Source: Bacteroidota bacterium
Lineage (GTDB): Bacteria; Bacteroidota; Bacteroidia; Chitinophagales; Chitinophagaceae
Assembly (NCBI GenBank): GCA_028875875.1
Contig: JAGWUV010000016.1
Coordinates: forward strand, 1 to 64,000
DNA: 64,000 bases
Direction of reading: 5' to 3'
The translations under genes were made by a program, and so were the position numbers. Shown here one piece after another: positions 8,370-17,476 of the stretch; the first letter of the stretch is position 1, and each line of letters starts with the position of its first letter. The notes below the pieces were generated by a model that was not told the origin of the DNA, made no database searches, and worked only from the letters and a program-made list of their open reading frames with translations.

Positions 8370-9683
8370 ATGCTGTATTATTTATTTACATGGTTAAAAC
8401 AAGAATTCAATCTGTCGGGTGCAGGGGTGTTTCAGTACCTAACATTTAGGATTGCAATGGCTGTTTTATTGTCCCTGATAATTTCTACAGTGTATGGCAG
8501 AAGGCTGATCAATCTTTTGAAAAGAAAGCAAATAGGGGAGTCTGTGAGAGATCTGGGATTGGCAGGTGAGCAGCAGAAGAAAGGTACACCAACTATGGGT
8601 GGTATTATTATTCTGTTATCGATCTTGATTCCGACATTGTTATTTGCAGATCTTCATAAAGCCTATATCCGTTTGATGTTATTGTGTACAGTTTGGTTAG
8701 GTATTATTGGCTTTCTGGATGATTATTTTAAAATAAGAGCAAGGAAGGCTGCGCAGGCAAGGGGTGAGCAATATAAAAAGAAAGATAGTGATGGGTTAGC
8801 TGGTGTAAGTAAGGTTGTTGGACAGATTGGTTTAGGTATTATTATAGGTGCAACGCTTTATTTCAATAGTAATGTAACCGTAGAAAGAGAAGTGTTTACG
8901 CCCAATGTTAAACAGTCGTTACATCCCGGAGAAAAGTTGGCCAAGGATTCTAATGTGGTAGTAAGAGATATTAACGGAGTACATAGACATTTTGTAAAAG
9001 TAAAAACACCTATTACAACTATTCCCTTTGTTAAAAACCACGAGTTTAATTACAGTAAGTTGATTAGTTGGATGGGAGATTGGGCAGAACAATATACCTG
9101 GATTGTTTACATACTAATTGTAACATTCATTGTAACTGCTGTATCAAACGGAGCAAACATTACAGATGGTTTAGATGGTTTAGCTGCCGGTGTAAGTGCC
9201 ATTATTGGCGCTGCAATAGGAATATTTGTGTACGTAAGTGGTAACTATGTTTTTGCGGATTATTTAAATATTATGTACATCCCCAATTTGGGTGAGCTGT
9301 CAATTTTTGTAGGTGCATTTGTGGGTGCATGCGTTGGATTCTTGTGGTATAATGCTTACCCGGCACAGGTTTTCATGGGTGACACAGGAAGTTTGGCCTT
9401 AGGTGGAATTATTGCATCACTCGCTATTATTGTTCGCAAAGAATTATTGATCCCTATTTTTTGCGGGGTATTCCTGGTAGAGAATTTAAGTGTGATCATC
9501 CAGGTGAGTTATTTCAAATACACAAAGAAAAAATTTGGTGAAGGGAGAAGGATCTTTTTGATGAGTCCTTTACATCATCACTATCAAAAGAAAGGTTTTC
9601 ACGAAAATAAAATTGCATTGCGTTTTTGGATCGTCACATTGATATGCGTGGTGTTAAGTATTGTAACGCTAAAGATCAGGTAA
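8370..9683 (+). CDS. mraY: phospho-MurNAc-pentapeptide transferase MraY
   Basis: Ten-helix membrane enzyme that transfers phospho-MurNAc-pentapeptide to undecaprenyl phosphate, giving lipid I. Motifs seen are [14 protein letters not shown], the DDYFK Mg site, the [12 protein letters not shown] loop, and [12 protein letters not shown] with the C-terminal [12 protein letters not shown]. The ATG at 8370 (437 aa) fits the family N-terminus [13 protein letters not shown]; an upstream in-frame TTG at 8325 only adds unrelated residues. Compared with E. coli MraY (360 aa) it has a ~65-residue hydrophilic insert (about 165-230), a known feature of Bacteroidetes orthologues. Confidence 0.96.
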   Translation: MLYYLFTWLKQEFNLSGAGVFQYLTFRIAMAVLLSLIISTVYGRRLINLLKRKQIGESVRDLGLAGEQQKKGTPTMGGIIILLSILIPTLLFADLHKAYIRLMLLCTVWLGIIGFLDDYFKIRARKAAQARGEQYKKKDSDGLAGVSKVVGQIGLGIIIGATLYFNSNVTVEREVFTPNVKQSLHPGEKLAKDSNVVVRDINGVHRHFVKVKTPITTIPFVKNHEFNYSKLISWMGDWAEQYTWIVYILIVTFIVTAVSNGANITDGLDGLAAGVSAIIGAAIGIFVYVSGNYVFADYLNIMYIPNLGELSIFVGAFVGACVGFLWYNAYPAQVFMGDTGSLALGGIIASLAIIVRKELLIPIFCGVFLVENLSVIIQVSYFKYTKKKFGEGRRIFLMSPLHHHYQKKGFHENKIALRFWIVTLICVVLSIVTLKIR

Positions 9684-9693
9684 TGTACTGAAC

Positions 9694-9731
9694 GTTGAAG
9701 TGTGCGACGCAACAGACGATGCCATGAAAAA
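9694..9731 (+). repeat. dispersed element copy 2 (mraY-murD gap)
   Basis: GTTGAAGTGTGCGACGCAAC at 9694-9713 with exact core 9701-9713, followed by AGACGATGCCATGAAAA. It fills most of the 68-base mraY-murD gap and lies in the same orientation as murD, about 40 bases before its ATG. Confidence 0.85.
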
Positions 9732-9751
9732 AATAGCTGATTAACAAAAAC

Positions 9752-11092
9752 ATGAAACACAGATTAGTAATACTTGGTGCTGGTGAAAGCGGAGTTGGAT
9801 GCGCTTTGCTTGGATTGCAGAAAGGGTATGATGTGTTTGTGAGTGATGGTGGTAAAATAAAAGAGAAATATAAGCAGGAACTTATTGATAAAGGCATTGC
9901 ATTTGAAGAGGATGGGCATACGGCTGATAGAATACTAAATGCGGATGAGGTAATGAAAAGCCCCGGTATAGCTGAGAAGAACGAGATAGTGAAGCAGATA
10001 AGGGCAAAAAGAATTCCTGTTATCAGTGAGTTTGAGTTGGCTTATAGATTTAAAGGCGATAGTAAGATCATTGGGATTACAGGGAGTAATGGAAAAAGTA
10101 CAACTACGGCTCTTACTTATCACATTTGTAAGAAAGCGGGATTGGATTGTGCTTTGGTAGGTAACATAGGTTACTCTATTGCTAAGCAGATGGCTGAAAA
10201 TCCGAAGCAGTGGTATGTGGCAGAGATTAGTTCTTTTCAGTTGGATGATATAAAAACATTCAGGCCAGATGTTGCGATGTTGCTGAATATAACAGAAGAT
10301 CATTTAGACAGGTACGAATACAAGTTTGAAAATTATATCAACAGCAAGTTTAAGATAATTGAAAATCAAACAGCGAATGATTACTTTATTTATTGCGATG
10401 ATGATGAGGTGATCACAAAAAAATTAGAACAACTAACAATTCATACTAACCCATTACCATTCTCTATGAAACACGAAGTAAAAAAAGGCGGCTACATTAA
10501 AGGAGATCAGATGATGCTAAGAATTCAGGAAGAAAGAGTAAGCATGAGCATCTATGATTTTGCTTTAAAAGGTAAGCATAATAACTATAATACTATGGCA
10601 GCCTGTATAGCCGCAACAACGATTGGCATCCGTAAGGAAAAGATCCGTGAAGCCGTAAAAGATTTTCAAAGCCTGGAGCACCGTATGGAGTTTGTGGCTA
10701 CCGTTAGGGGTGTTGAATTTATTAATGATAGTAAGGCTACCAATGTAAATAGTACCTGGTTTGCACTGGAAAGCATGACAAAGCCCACCGTTCTGATCTT
10801 AGGCGGTACTGATAAGGGGAATGATTATTCTCTGATAGAAGAGCTGGTAAAAGAAAGGGTAAAAGCTATTGTTTGTATGGGGCTTGATAACAAAAAAATT
10901 ATAGCAGCTTTTAAGGATATAGTTCCTGAAATAGTGGAAACTCAAAGTGCTAAAGATGCTGTGAATGCCGGTTTTAAATTAGCAGCAAAAGGTGATGTGG
11001 TGTTACTGAGTCCTGCTTGTGCCAGTTTTGATTTGTTTAAAAATTATGAGGATAGAGGTACGCAGTTTAAAGATGCGGTGAGAGAGTTGTAA
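9752..11092 (+). CDS. murD: UDP-MurNAc-L-alanine:D-glutamate ligase MurD
   Basis: Cytoplasmic Mur ligase adding D-Glu to UDP-MurNAc-L-Ala. The N-terminal Rossmann-like UDP-binding domain starts HRLVILGAGESGVGCA. The ATP loop is GITGSNGKSTTTA, and the central domain has AEISSFQLDD and LNITEDHLDRY. The C-terminal domain contains FINDSKATNVNSTW and LSPACASFDLFKNYEDRG, both specific to MurD. The 446 aa length is normal. It is preceded by a dispersed repeat and separated from ftsW by 22 bases. Confidence 0.97.
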   Translation: MKHRLVILGAGESGVGCALLGLQKGYDVFVSDGGKIKEKYKQELIDKGIAFEEDGHTADRILNADEVMKSPGIAEKNEIVKQIRAKRIPVISEFELAYRFKGDSKIIGITGSNGKSTTTALTYHICKKAGLDCALVGNIGYSIAKQMAENPKQWYVAEISSFQLDDIKTFRPDVAMLLNITEDHLDRYEYKFENYINSKFKIIENQTANDYFIYCDDDEVITKKLEQLTIHTNPLPFSMKHEVKKGGYIKGDQMMLRIQEERVSMSIYDFALKGKHNNYNTMAACIAATTIGIRKEKIREAVKDFQSLEHRMEFVATVRGVEFINDSKATNVNSTWFALESMTKPTVLILGGTDKGNDYSLIEELVKERVKAIVCMGLDNKKIIAAFKDIVPEIVETQSAKDAVNAGFKLAAKGDVVLLSPACASFDLFKNYEDRGTQFKDAVREL

Positions 11093-11114
11093 GATTGAAC
11101 TATTGTACTAACCA

Positions 11115-12428
11115 ATGATAAACGAAACAACAGATAAACTTTTTTCACAAATGCCATCGGTAGAGGGGATGCGTTCCCAACTGCTGCAGCGTACACGTGG
11201 TGATAAGTACATATGGGGTATCGTTATTTTACTGGCTTTGATTTCAGTGTTAGTTGTTTATAGTGCAACGGGTTCTTTGGCATATAAAATGAGTAGGGGT
11301 AATAATGAGGTATATCTATTCAAGCAATTGGCATTTATGGTAATGGGAATGCTGATTATTTATTTCCTGCATAGGGTTAATTATACGATCTATTCAAAAG
11401 TGGCAATGATATTGTTCATGATATCAATACCGTTGCTGATTTATACTTTGTTCTTTGGTGCCAAGATCAATGAAGGAAGCAGGTGGATTAAACTTCCCAT
11501 CATTAACATGACTTTTCAGACAAGTGACTTTGCTAAGCTGGCCTTGTTCATGTATTTGTCGAGAGTGCTGAGTAAGAAACAGGAGGTGATTAAAGATTTC
11601 AAGAAGGGATTCATCCCCGCTTTAATTCCAGTTCTGTTGGTTTGTGGATTGATCATGCCGGCCAACTTATCTAATGCACTTTTAACCGGTGCCACATCTT
11701 TACTGCTTATGTTCATCGGTAGGATCAGCTTGAAACATATCTTCCTGTTGATATTAATTGCTATGATACCTGTTGCATTGATTGTGTCTGTTGCAGTGCT
11801 AACCTACGATGGTAAAAAGAAAGAGAAAGATATTCATAACACGATAGCTGAAAAATCGGTTTCCTTCGGTCGTTTTGGAACATGGGTGAAACGTGTGCAG
11901 GATTTCGTTTATGCAAAAGATACTGAAACGCCTTATCAGGTACAACAGGCAAAGATTGCCATTGCTAACGGAGGAATATTAATGGGTTTGGGTCCTGGCA
12001 ATAGCAGACAAAGAAATTTCCTGCCACAGGCGTATAACGATTTTATTTATTCGATCATTATAGAAGAGTATGGCTTGTTGGGGGGGGCTTTTATCATCTT
12101 TATTTACTTGTTATTCCTTTATAGGTGTATCAGTATATTCAGAAGATGTCCCTATGCTTTTGGCGCTTTTTTGGCCTTGGGGTTAAGTTTCACCTTGGTT
12201 ATTCAGGCGGTTGCAAATATGGCTGTAAATGTGAATTTGGTTCCGGTAACAGGAGTAACATTACCATTGGTGAGTATGGGTGGAAGCTCGTTCCTGTTTA
12301 CCTGTGGTTCTATTGGCATTATTTTAAGTGTTGCGAGAAATGTAGAACAGCTGGAAGGTAGGGCAGAGCCGGTTGTACAACCTGTTACTACAAATGAGTC
12401 TGTAACTTCTAAAATAGTACAGTCATGA
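11115..12428 (+). CDS. ftsW: lipid II polymerase FtsW (SEDS family)
   Basis: SEDS glycosyltransferase that polymerises lipid II at the septum together with FtsI. Polytopic, about ten membrane helices, with the family signatures GSRWI (residues ~120), LSNALLTGATSL, LGPGNSRQRNFLPQAYNDFIYSIIIEEYGLLGG and the C-terminal NVNLVPVTGVTLPLVSMGGSS. A soluble N-terminal stretch of ~35 residues precedes the first helix, and a short hydrophilic tail follows the last. The position between murD and murG identifies it as FtsW rather than RodA. Its stop overlaps the murG ATG (ATGA-type, 4 bases), so translation is probably coupled. Confidence 0.95.
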   Translation: MINETTDKLFSQMPSVEGMRSQLLQRTRGDKYIWGIVILLALISVLVVYSATGSLAYKMSRGNNEVYLFKQLAFMVMGMLIIYFLHRVNYTIYSKVAMILFMISIPLLIYTLFFGAKINEGSRWIKLPIINMTFQTSDFAKLALFMYLSRVLSKKQEVIKDFKKGFIPALIPVLLVCGLIMPANLSNALLTGATSLLLMFIGRISLKHIFLLILIAMIPVALIVSVAVLTYDGKKKEKDIHNTIAEKSVSFGRFGTWVKRVQDFVYAKDTETPYQVQQAKIAIANGGILMGLGPGNSRQRNFLPQAYNDFIYSIIIEEYGLLGGAFIIFIYLLFLYRCISIFRRCPYAFGAFLALGLSFTLVIQAVANMAVNVNLVPVTGVTLPLVSMGGSSFLFTCGSIGIILSVARNVEQLEGRAEPVVQPVTTNESVTSKIVQS

Positions 12429-13513
12429 GTAGAGTGATTATTGCAGGTGGCGGAACTGGCGGTCATATTTTCCCGGCCATTGCTATTGCAAATGCGTTAA
12501 AGAAAATAAGACCAAGTATTGAAATATTGTTTGTAGGTGCGAATGGTAAGATGGAGATGGAAAAAGTGCCACAGGCAGGTTATACGATTAAAGGTATTGA
12601 TATAGCTGGTTTTAACAGGAGCTCTTTGTTTAAGAATATTGGGTTGCCATTTAAGTTGGTGAATAGCTTTTTTCAGGTAAGGAAGATCATCAATGATTTT
12701 CAACCTGATGGTGTGATTGGAGTAGGTGGATATTCAAGTTTTCCGGTATTGCGATTTACTCAAAGCAAAGGGATTCCCACTTTCATTCATGAAAGCAATT
12801 CTTTCGCTGGGAAAAGTAATATTCTCTTGGCTAAAAAAGCATCGAAGATTTTTGTTGCGGGAGATGGAATGGAAAAATTCTTTCCAGCTGAAAAAATCAT
12901 GATAACAGGAAATCCTGTTCGTAAAAGTATTGTTGAAGCGAATCTTTCAAGAACAGAAGCCGTTGCTTCCTTCAATCTTGACCCTTCGAAGAAAACGATA
13001 TTGGTTATAGGGGGGAGCCTTGGTGCGAAAAGTATTAATGATGCTATTGCACATTCGCTTGATTTATTCGATACCAATCATGTACAACTTATATGGCAGG
13101 CAGGTAAAACAACTGCTCCTAAGTACAGGGAATTGGTAGGAGGAAAGAGAAATGTGTGGATCAGTGATTTTATCACCAATATGGAAGTGGCTTATGCCGC
13201 TGCAGATGTTGTGGTATCGAGGGCTGGGGCTATGTCAGTTGCTGAATTGTGTGTAGTGAAAAAACCGGTTGTGTTTGTTCCATTTCCATATGCTGCGGAG
13301 GACCATCAAACTGTAAATGCGATGCATTTGGTGAATAAGAACGCTGCCTTGATGGTGAAGGATGGAGAAGCTTTTCATGAATTAGGTCCGGTTGTAATGG
13401 ATCTGGTTAAAAGTGAACTGCTAAGAAAACAATTAACTGAAAATATTGCTTCATTGGCTGTTACAAACGCTGATGAAGTAATTGCTAAAGAAATACTCTA
13501 CAATATCAAGTGA
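12425..13513 (+). CDS. murG: UDP-GlcNAc:lipid I N-acetylglucosaminyltransferase MurG
   Basis: Peripheral membrane GT28 enzyme forming lipid II from lipid I. The N-terminal glycine-rich loop GGGTGGHIFPAIAIA, the second loop VGVGGYSSFPVL and the C-terminal UDP-GlcNAc site (GGSLGAKSIND, SRAGAMSVAELCVVKKPVVFVPFPYAAEDHQ) are all present. Length 362 aa, as expected. It overlaps ftsW upstream and murC downstream by 4 bases each. Confidence 0.97.
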   Translation: MSRVIIAGGGTGGHIFPAIAIANALKKIRPSIEILFVGANGKMEMEKVPQAGYTIKGIDIAGFNRSSLFKNIGLPFKLVNSFFQVRKIINDFQPDGVIGVGGYSSFPVLRFTQSKGIPTFIHESNSFAGKSNILLAKKASKIFVAGDGMEKFFPAEKIMITGNPVRKSIVEANLSRTEAVASFNLDPSKKTILVIGGSLGAKSINDAIAHSLDLFDTNHVQLIWQAGKTTAPKYRELVGGKRNVWISDFITNMEVAYAAADVVVSRAGAMSVAELCVVKKPVVFVPFPYAAEDHQTVNAMHLVNKNAALMVKDGEAFHELGPVVMDLVKSELLRKQLTENIASLAVTNADEVIAKEILYNIK

Positions 13514-14874
13514 ACAAGCTAAATAACATACAGAATATTTATTTCATTGGTATCGGTGGAATAGGCATGAGTGCCCTTGCGAGATATTTCAAGCATAAAG
13601 GCGCCATAGTTAGTGGTTATGATAAAACAATAACACCTTTAACTCAAGAGCTAGAGCAGTCCGGTATTGCGATACATTATGAAGAGCGGGTTGACCTGAT
13701 TCCTAGGGAGGTAGATGCTGTGGTATATACGCCGGCTATTCCTAAGGATCATGCAGAGTTGGTATTCTATCAGCAACATAACTACACTGTGATGAAGAGG
13801 AGTGATGTGTTGCAATGGATCACTGAACACTCCTTTAATATTTGTATCGGCGGTACGCATGGTAAAACAACCATCACAACAATGACGGCACATTTGCTTC
13901 GTCATTCCGGTTATGGTTGTAACGCTTTCCTGGGTGGTATCGCAGCTAATTACGGAACGAACTTTTGGAGCAGTGATAATAATGTAGTGGTGGTAGAAGC
14001 TGATGAATATGATAGAAGTTTTTTGAAACTGGTTCCCGATGTTGCTGTGATCACAGCAATGGACCCTGATCACCTGGATATCTATGGAACCCCGGAAGAA
14101 GTGGAGAATGCTTTTGTTCAGTTCTCCCAAAAAATAAAGCCCGGCGGTTGTTTGATTAGTAAATATGGATTGAAACGGGAAGCAGAATTAAAAGCAGCAC
14201 ATCACTTTACATATAGTTTTAATAATGAGCAGGCTTCTTCAAAGGCAGTAAACATTAAAGTAGAGAATGGTTCATATCGATTCGATATAGTAGGAAGAGA
14301 TTGGACATTGAGGGATATGTTGTTGCATATGGGTGGTTTGCACAATATTGAGAATTGTGTTGCTGCGGTAACCGTTGCTAAATATCTGAGGATTGAAGAT
14401 GATAAAATAAAAGCTGCTGTTGCAGATTTTAAAGGGGTGAAGAGGAGGTTTGAATATGTATTGAAGAACGATGATCATGTGTTGATAGATGATTACGCTC
14501 ATCACCCGGAAGAATTGAGAGCATTGATTACAGGTGTGAGAAGCTTATTTACGAACGAAAAAATTATAGTTGTTTTTCAGCCGCATTTGTTCAGCAGAAC
14601 AAAAGATCTGTGCGATGAATTTGCTGAAAGTTTAGATCTGGCCGATGAAATTGTGTTGCTGCCTATCTATCCTGCAAGAGAATTACCGATGGAAGGGGTG
14701 ACCAGTGAGCTCATCTTGCAGAAAATGAAATTGGAGCAAAAGCAGGTATTAAGTAAGGCGGCTATGCAACAATGGATGAAAGATCGGCAACCTCGTATAG
14801 TAGTAATGGCTGGAGCCGGAGATATAGATGCCTTGGTATTACCTGTAAAAGCATTGCTTGAACAACAAAGATGA
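13510..14874 (+). CDS. murC: UDP-MurNAc:L-alanine ligase MurC
   Basis: Adds L-Ala to UDP-MurNAc, the first stem-peptide step. It starts with GTG overlapping the murG stop (GTGA). The Rossmann start is YFIGIGGIGMSALARYF. The ATP loop is GGTHGKTTITTM (HGKTT is typical of MurC). The central region has EADEYDRSFLKL and AMDPDHLDIYG. The C-terminal domain has DDYAHHPEEL and FQPHLFSRT. Length 454 aa, normal. Its stop overlaps the ftsQ ATG by 4 bases. Confidence 0.97.
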   Translation: MNKLNNIQNIYFIGIGGIGMSALARYFKHKGAIVSGYDKTITPLTQELEQSGIAIHYEERVDLIPREVDAVVYTPAIPKDHAELVFYQQHNYTVMKRSDVLQWITEHSFNICIGGTHGKTTITTMTAHLLRHSGYGCNAFLGGIAANYGTNFWSSDNNVVVVEADEYDRSFLKLVPDVAVITAMDPDHLDIYGTPEEVENAFVQFSQKIKPGGCLISKYGLKREAELKAAHHFTYSFNNEQASSKAVNIKVENGSYRFDIVGRDWTLRDMLLHMGGLHNIENCVAAVTVAKYLRIEDDKIKAAVADFKGVKRRFEYVLKNDDHVLIDDYAHHPEELRALITGVRSLFTNEKIIVVFQPHLFSRTKDLCDEFAESLDLADEIVLLPIYPARELPMEGVTSELILQKMKLEQKQVLSKAAMQQWMKDRQPRIVVMAGAGDIDALVLPVKALLEQQR

Positions 14875-15905
14875 AGCAACTCAACTGGAAGAAAATAGTG
14901 AAGCAGGGCCTGTGGGTGTTACTAGGTGTAGGAACTTTCATCCTGTTGGGAGCGGCTATGCAGAAGAAAGAGCATAAGCTTTGTAGTGATATAAAAATCG
15001 AGATAACTGGTGCTGAAAAGGAAATGTTCATTGATGAAAAGGATGTTGCTGAGTTGTTGAATAGTGCAGGCGTAGTAACGAGTAAAAGTATCGGATCTAT
15101 AGATCTAAGGCACCTGGAAAATGCATTGGAGAAAAATGCATGGGTAAAGAATGCCGAAATGTTCTTTGATAACCAACAAGTGCTGCACGTGAATATTGAA
15201 GAGCGAGAACCTCTTGCAAGGATTTTCACAGTAGAAGGAAATTCGTTTTATCTGGACAGCAGTGCAATGCGTTTACCTCTAAGTGATAAAGTGAGTGCAA
15301 GGGTACCCATGTTCACCAATTTCCCAAGTAGCAAAAACGTTTTATCTGCGCCGGATAGTGCTTTGCTCAAAGATGTGGTAAAGATTGGCAGGTGTATTGA
15401 GACCGATAGTTTTTGGATGGCTCAAACTGCGCAAATTGATATAGCCAGGAACGGAACATTCGAAATGGTTCCTACCATTGGAAATGAGTTGGTCGTTTTG
15501 GGTAATGCAGATGATATTGATAAGAAGCTGAAACGCTTGTATGCCTTTTACAAGCAAGCATGGGGACAGCACGGTCTTAACACCTACGAAAAACTGGATG
15601 TGGAGTTTGACGGGCAGGTAGTGGCGGTAAGGAAGGGGGCGTCAAAATTAAATATGGATTCAGTGCATTCTGTCAGTGATAGTATGATGCAGCAGCAGGC
15701 AATAATGGATAGAGTGATAGTGAAAGATACACTGAAGCCGACTATAAAACAGCTGCCGCTAGCGAGCAAAAATCTTGTTGGATCTAAACAAAATAAAAAG
15801 ATAAATAAATCGTTATCAAATAATAAAAAACCAGGTATAGCCAAAAAAACTATACCAGCCATGAAAACAAACCAGCCTAAAGCTGTGATGAAGAAAGCTC
15901 AGTAA
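14871..15905 (+). CDS. ftsQ: cell division protein FtsQ/DivIB
   Basis: Bitopic divisome scaffold with a short cytoplasmic basic N-terminus, one membrane helix (~12-28, GLWVLLGVGTFILLGAAM), a POTRA-like domain (~residues 40-110) and a beta domain with EEREPLARIF and SFYLDSSAMRLPLSD. Identity rests mainly on position between murC and ftsA plus topology. The C-terminal ~65 residues are low-complexity and strongly basic (lysine-rich repeats such as SKQNKKINKSLSNNKK), and the core fold would be complete without them. The gap to ftsA (108 bases) holds a hairpin and a small ORF. Confidence 0.93.
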   Translation: MKQLNWKKIVKQGLWVLLGVGTFILLGAAMQKKEHKLCSDIKIEITGAEKEMFIDEKDVAELLNSAGVVTSKSIGSIDLRHLENALEKNAWVKNAEMFFDNQQVLHVNIEEREPLARIFTVEGNSFYLDSSAMRLPLSDKVSARVPMFTNFPSSKNVLSAPDSALLKDVVKIGRCIETDSFWMAQTAQIDIARNGTFEMVPTIGNELVVLGNADDIDKKLKRLYAFYKQAWGQHGLNTYEKLDVEFDGQVVAVRKGASKLNMDSVHSVSDSMMQQQAIMDRVIVKDTLKPTIKQLPLASKNLVGSKQNKKINKSLSNNKKPGIAKKTIPAMKTNQPKAVMKKAQ

Positions 15906-15919
15906 GTTGAATAAAGTTT

Positions 15920-15936
15920 TTCTTCCTTAGGAAGAA
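15920..15936 (+). other. inverted repeat in the ftsQ-ftsA gap
   Basis: TTCTTCC-TTA-GGAAGAA, a 7-bp stem with a 3-nt loop and no T-tract afterwards, so it is not an intrinsic terminator. It could protect an mRNA end or pace translation just before the small ORF at 15940. Function unknown. Confidence 0.4.
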
Positions 15937-15939
15937 GAG

Positions 15940-16017
15940 GTGATTACGAGAGCTGATCGAAGCGCTAAAGGCAATAAAAATCCGAATCCCTGGATAACAA
16001 AAAAGAAAAATGTATGA
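15940..16017 (+). CDS. possible 25-residue leader ORF overlapping the ftsA start
   Basis: A GTG at 15940 preceded by a purine-rich run (GAAGAAGAGG) opens a 25-codon frame rich in Lys, Asn and Pro. It ends in TGA at 16015-16017, sharing ATGA with the ftsA start. This is the same 4-base overlap that couples ftsW-murG, murG-murC and murC-ftsQ. If translated it would couple ribosome arrival to ftsA. No homologue is recognised, and it may be fortuitous. Confidence 0.3.
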   Translation: MITRADRSAKGNKNPNPWITKKKNV

Positions 16018-17384
16018 ATCAGAACGAGGCACCCATTATTGTAGGATTGGATATTGGAACTACCAAGATCGCTGCTATTGCAGGTAGAAAGAATGAACAT
16101 GGCAAGCTGGAGATTTTAGGTTTCGGACGTGCCAACAGCAGTGGTGTGCAGCACGGACAAGTATTGAACATTGACCAAACAATCAAAGCTATTCACCAGG
16201 CTTTGCAGAATTGTATTGAAAGTAATCCTGATCTTGAAATTACTGAAGTGTATGTGGGTATTGCAGGGCATCATATTAAAAGCCTGCAAACACGTGGCGA
16301 TATGGTTAGGCAGGATCCTGAAAATGAAATCCAACGTTGGGAAATTGATCAATTGATAGATAACCAGCGTAAAACTTTTATTCCGGCTGGCGATCAGATC
16401 ATTGACGTTATTCCGCAGGATTTTCATGTTGATAATATCCAAAATATCAAAGATCCTGTTGGCTATAATGGTGTAAAAGTTGGAGCCAACTTTCACATCA
16501 TTACAGGTGATAGAAATGCAATAAGAAATATTAATCGTGCTGTTGACAGGAGTAGCTTAAAAACAAAGGATCTCGTATTGCAGCCTTTGGCCAGTGCCAG
16601 CGCTGTAATGAGTGAAATTGATATGGAAGCTGGTGTTGCAATTTTAGATATTGGTGGTGGTACCAGCGATCTTGCGGTTTTTTATGAAGGTATTTTAAAA
16701 CACACAGCTGTTATTCCTTTTGGGGGAGAGAATATCACCAATGATATTCGCATGGGATTGGGTGTTTTGAAGCAACAGGCTGAGGCAATGAAAGTTCAGT
16801 TCGGTAGTGCTTTAGCTGATGAAGCCAAAGCCAATGCATTTATAACTATTCCCGGCTTAAAAGGGATGCCGGCTAAAGAGATCAGTGTTAAAAATCTTGC
16901 ACAGATCATACAGGCCAGAATGAGTGAGATATTAGATTTTGTGCATTATCACCTCAAGCAGATCGGATTAGATAGCAGGGCGTTGAATGGTGGTATCATA
17001 TTAACTGGTGGCGGATCTCAGTTAAAACATTTGATTCAGTTAACTGAATATATCACAGGTTTAAATGCAAGGATCGGTTATCCGAACGAGCACCTGGCTC
17101 CTAATCATATTGAAGAATTGAAGAAGCCCATGTATGCAACCTGTTTAGGGTTGATATTGAAAGGCTATAATGATTATGAGCACAAGTATAAAGAGTTCGC
17201 AGAAAAGTTTAGAAAAGTAGAAGTACCAAGAAAACTTACAGTAGAAGCAGAAGTGTCTGAAACCGTTGCTCCAGTTGAGACTGCTGTTAATGTGGAAGAA
17301 AGAAGAAAAATAAAATTCTGGGACAAGTTCAAAAACAATTTGATCGACTTGTTCAAAGAAGAAGAAGACCAGGTTATTAAATAA
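16014..17384 (+). CDS. ftsA: cell division protein FtsA
   Basis: Actin-like ATPase that anchors FtsZ filaments to the membrane and recruits later divisome proteins. The N-terminal phosphate-1 loop is VGLDIGTTKIAAIAG, the SHS2 (1C) domain spans ~85-165, phosphate-2 is GVAILDIGGGTSDLAVF, and the adenosine motif is GGIILTGGGSQLKHL. The C-terminus ends with an amphipathic helix (KFWDKFKNNLIDLFKEE), the expected membrane-targeting sequence, after a ~40-residue linker. At 456 aa it is slightly longer than E. coli FtsA (420) because of that linker. ftsZ follows after 92 bases. Confidence 0.97.
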   Translation: MNQNEAPIIVGLDIGTTKIAAIAGRKNEHGKLEILGFGRANSSGVQHGQVLNIDQTIKAIHQALQNCIESNPDLEITEVYVGIAGHHIKSLQTRGDMVRQDPENEIQRWEIDQLIDNQRKTFIPAGDQIIDVIPQDFHVDNIQNIKDPVGYNGVKVGANFHIITGDRNAIRNINRAVDRSSLKTKDLVLQPLASASAVMSEIDMEAGVAILDIGGGTSDLAVFYEGILKHTAVIPFGGENITNDIRMGLGVLKQQAEAMKVQFGSALADEAKANAFITIPGLKGMPAKEISVKNLAQIIQARMSEILDFVHYHLKQIGLDSRALNGGIILTGGGSQLKHLIQLTEYITGLNARIGYPNEHLAPNHIEELKKPMYATCLGLILKGYNDYEHKYKEFAEKFRKVEVPRKLTVEAEVSETVAPVETAVNVEERRKIKFWDKFKNNLIDLFKEEEDQVIK

Positions 17385-17476
17385 AAGAGAAAAGCTGAAT
17401 GCTTTTCGTCCAAAAATATTAATCCAATCCCTACAGAAAGCCGGTATATTTCTTACTAACCGTTAAACCGTAAACT

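Noticed and set aside
14762-15229. 155-codon minus-strand ORF over murC/ftsQ
   Set aside because: Shadow of the real reading frames; no start context or recognisable domain.
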